From contig CABUBS010000012.1 of NCBI GenBank assembly GCA_902489855.1, positions 1 to 20,982 on the forward strand: a stretch of 20,982 nt of DNA, read 5' to 3'. The position numbers and the translations under genes are program-made. Under the pieces are notes generated by a model. The model did no database searches. It saw only the letters and a list, made by a program, of their open reading frames with translations, and was not told the DNA's origin. How positions within the stretch are numbered: the first letter of the stretch is position 1; each line of letters starts with the position of its first letter. Below, piece after piece: positions 20,250-20,982 of this stretch. The DNA comes from an uncultured Collinsella sp. GTDB taxonomy: Bacteria; Actinomycetota; Coriobacteriia; Coriobacteriales; Coriobacteriaceae.

Positions 20250-20274
20250 TAGAAACTCCCATCTCTCTCCACAA

Positions 20275-20307
20275 ACAAGCCGCCCGGGAACGACCCGAGC
20301 GGCTTGT
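20275..20307 (-). terminator. Hairpin between the aminotransferase and ldh, possible terminator or leader
   Basis: ACAAGCCGC (20275-20283) and GCGGCTTGT (20299-20307) pair exactly, with inner CGGG/CCCG. On the minus strand a weak T-rich tail follows. It may end aminotransferase transcription or be a 5' leader hairpin 25 bases before the ldh start. Confidence 0.5.
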
Positions 20308-20450
20308 CGTAATCCCAATACATCCAATCGGGACTTTGATTATGCTCCTATTCGCAGCCAAATATCGACCGTTTACCGAAATTGTTTGCAGAATTCGTAA
20401 AATAACTGCACGAAATCGGTTACGGGCTATTGACGAGCCCAAATAGCCTT
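20308..20450. other. Intergenic stretch upstream of ldh
   Basis: A/T-richer than its surroundings, with a small GGGCT/AGCCC hairpin (20424-20428, 20436-20440) and a minus-strand CATAAT that could be a -10 element without a clear -35. No gene was seen. The ldh promoter is probably here. Confidence 0.3.
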
Positions 20451-20982
20451 CTAATACAGGCCCGCCTCGCGAATAGCCTCGACAGCCAAAGCGATTTGGT
20501 CGGGCGGCAAGACCAGCGCCATGCGCACGTGTCCCTCGCCCGAGGGACCAAAACTCGCACCCGGCGTCACCACAACGCCGGCCTTCTCCATGAGCTCCTC
20601 GCAAAACGCCATGGAATCGGTGCGGCCACCGGGAAGCTTGGCCCACACAAACATAGAGCCATGCGCGTTGGGGCGCTCCCAGCCCAGGCCCTCAAGACCG
20701 TCGCACAGGGCATCGCGGCGCTCCTGGTACTTCAGACGCTGCGCCTCGACCTCATCGCGCGGACCGTTCAGGCAGGCGATGGCGGCCTTCTGGATCGGGA
20801 AGAACATACCGAAGTCGATCTGGCCGCGCAGCTTGGCAAAGGCCGAGACCACGTCCTCGCGACCGACCAAAAAGCCAATGCGGGCACCGGTGACGTTAAA
20901 CGACTTGGAAAGCGAGAAGAACTCCACGCCCACCTCGAGCGCACCGGGATACTGCAAGAAGCTGCCACCCGGCTCGCCGTCG
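20451..20982 (-). CDS. Class I/II aminotransferase, C-terminal part, candidate N-acetyl-diaminopimelate aminotransferase
   Basis: The gene is cut by the right edge; 177 C-terminal codons are visible. PLP lysine motif FFSLSKSFNVTGARIGFLVG with small-domain sequences GMFFPIQKAAIACL, HGSMFVWAKLPGG and VVVTPGASFGPSGEGHVRMALV is typical of fold-I aminotransferases of the PatA/DapL/AlaA type. Given DapH and an M20D hydrolase in the same window, N-acetyl-LL-DAP aminotransferase is the most interesting candidate, but broad-specificity alanine/aspartate transaminases look alike here. It shares the strand with ldh but is separated by a hairpin and about 200 bases. Confidence 0.8.
   Translation of the reverse strand, partial: DGEPGGSFLQYPGALEVGVEFFSLSKSFNVTGARIGFLVGREDVVSAFAKLRGQIDFGMFFPIQKAAIACLNGPRDEVEAQRLKYQERRDALCDGLEGLGWERPNAHGSMFVWAKLPGGRTDSMAFCEELMEKAGVVVTPGASFGPSGEGHVRMALVLPPDQIALAVEAIREAGLY

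Noticed and set aside
19209..20252. Long plus-strand open frame opposite ldh
   Set aside because: Shadow of the lactate dehydrogenase gene; Gly/Asp/His-rich product without motifs.

Overview
The window is about 60% G+C and densely coded, with strong AAGGAG-type ribosome binding sites and occasional GTG or TTG starts. The gene content points to an anaerobic gut Coriobacteriia actinobacterium, most likely Collinsella or a close relative: an ECF vitamin/amino-acid importer, L-lactate dehydrogenase, the acetylase branch of the DAP/lysine pathway, a clostridial-type DAP decarboxylase, and a D-aspartate ligase/racemase pair. The taxon call is inference from gene content and style; no rRNA is present. 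No tRNA, rRNA, CRISPR array, prophage or complete insertion sequence was seen.

Layout. (1) 76-3351, plus strand: an ECF-type importer made of a TrpP-like S component, a double-ATPase EcfA and EcfT. Two large hairpins lie between the S gene and ecfA. (2) 3477-5564, minus strand: an ATP-grasp D-aspartate ligase-like enzyme followed by aspartate racemase, probably supplying D-Asp for the peptidoglycan cross-bridge. (3) 5785-7785, plus strand: a MOSC-domain protein and a secreted coiled-coil protein with a lysozyme-like C-terminus. (4) 7823-11877, minus strand: M20 amidohydrolase, small membrane protein, FxLYD-type anchored protein, XRE-like regulator and a membrane-anchored Ser/Thr kinase, in that transcriptional order. 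(5) 12029-16058, plus strand: a lysine riboswitch followed by lysA-dapA (one uninterrupted reading frame), dapB and dapH. The divergent M20 enzyme (candidate N-acetyl-DAP deacetylase) and the aminotransferase cut by the right edge (candidate N-acetyl-DAP aminotransferase) could supply the other acetylase-branch steps. (6) 16131-16822, minus strand: a Phd/RelE-type toxin-antitoxin pair behind a 46-bp dyad operator. (7) 16908-20982, minus strand: NdpA/YejK-type nucleoid protein, a DUF2974-like alpha/beta hydrolase bracketed by two copies of a hairpin repeat, L-lactate dehydrogenase, and the partial aminotransferase.

The most unusual points are these: the LysA-DapA frame with a strong internal ribosome binding site behind a riboswitch that appears to act on translation; a family of hairpins with a GGGACAGGTT-like core and different arms; the double ATPase whose H-loop and signature defects fall in the same composite ATP site; and the XRE/kinase membrane signalling module.
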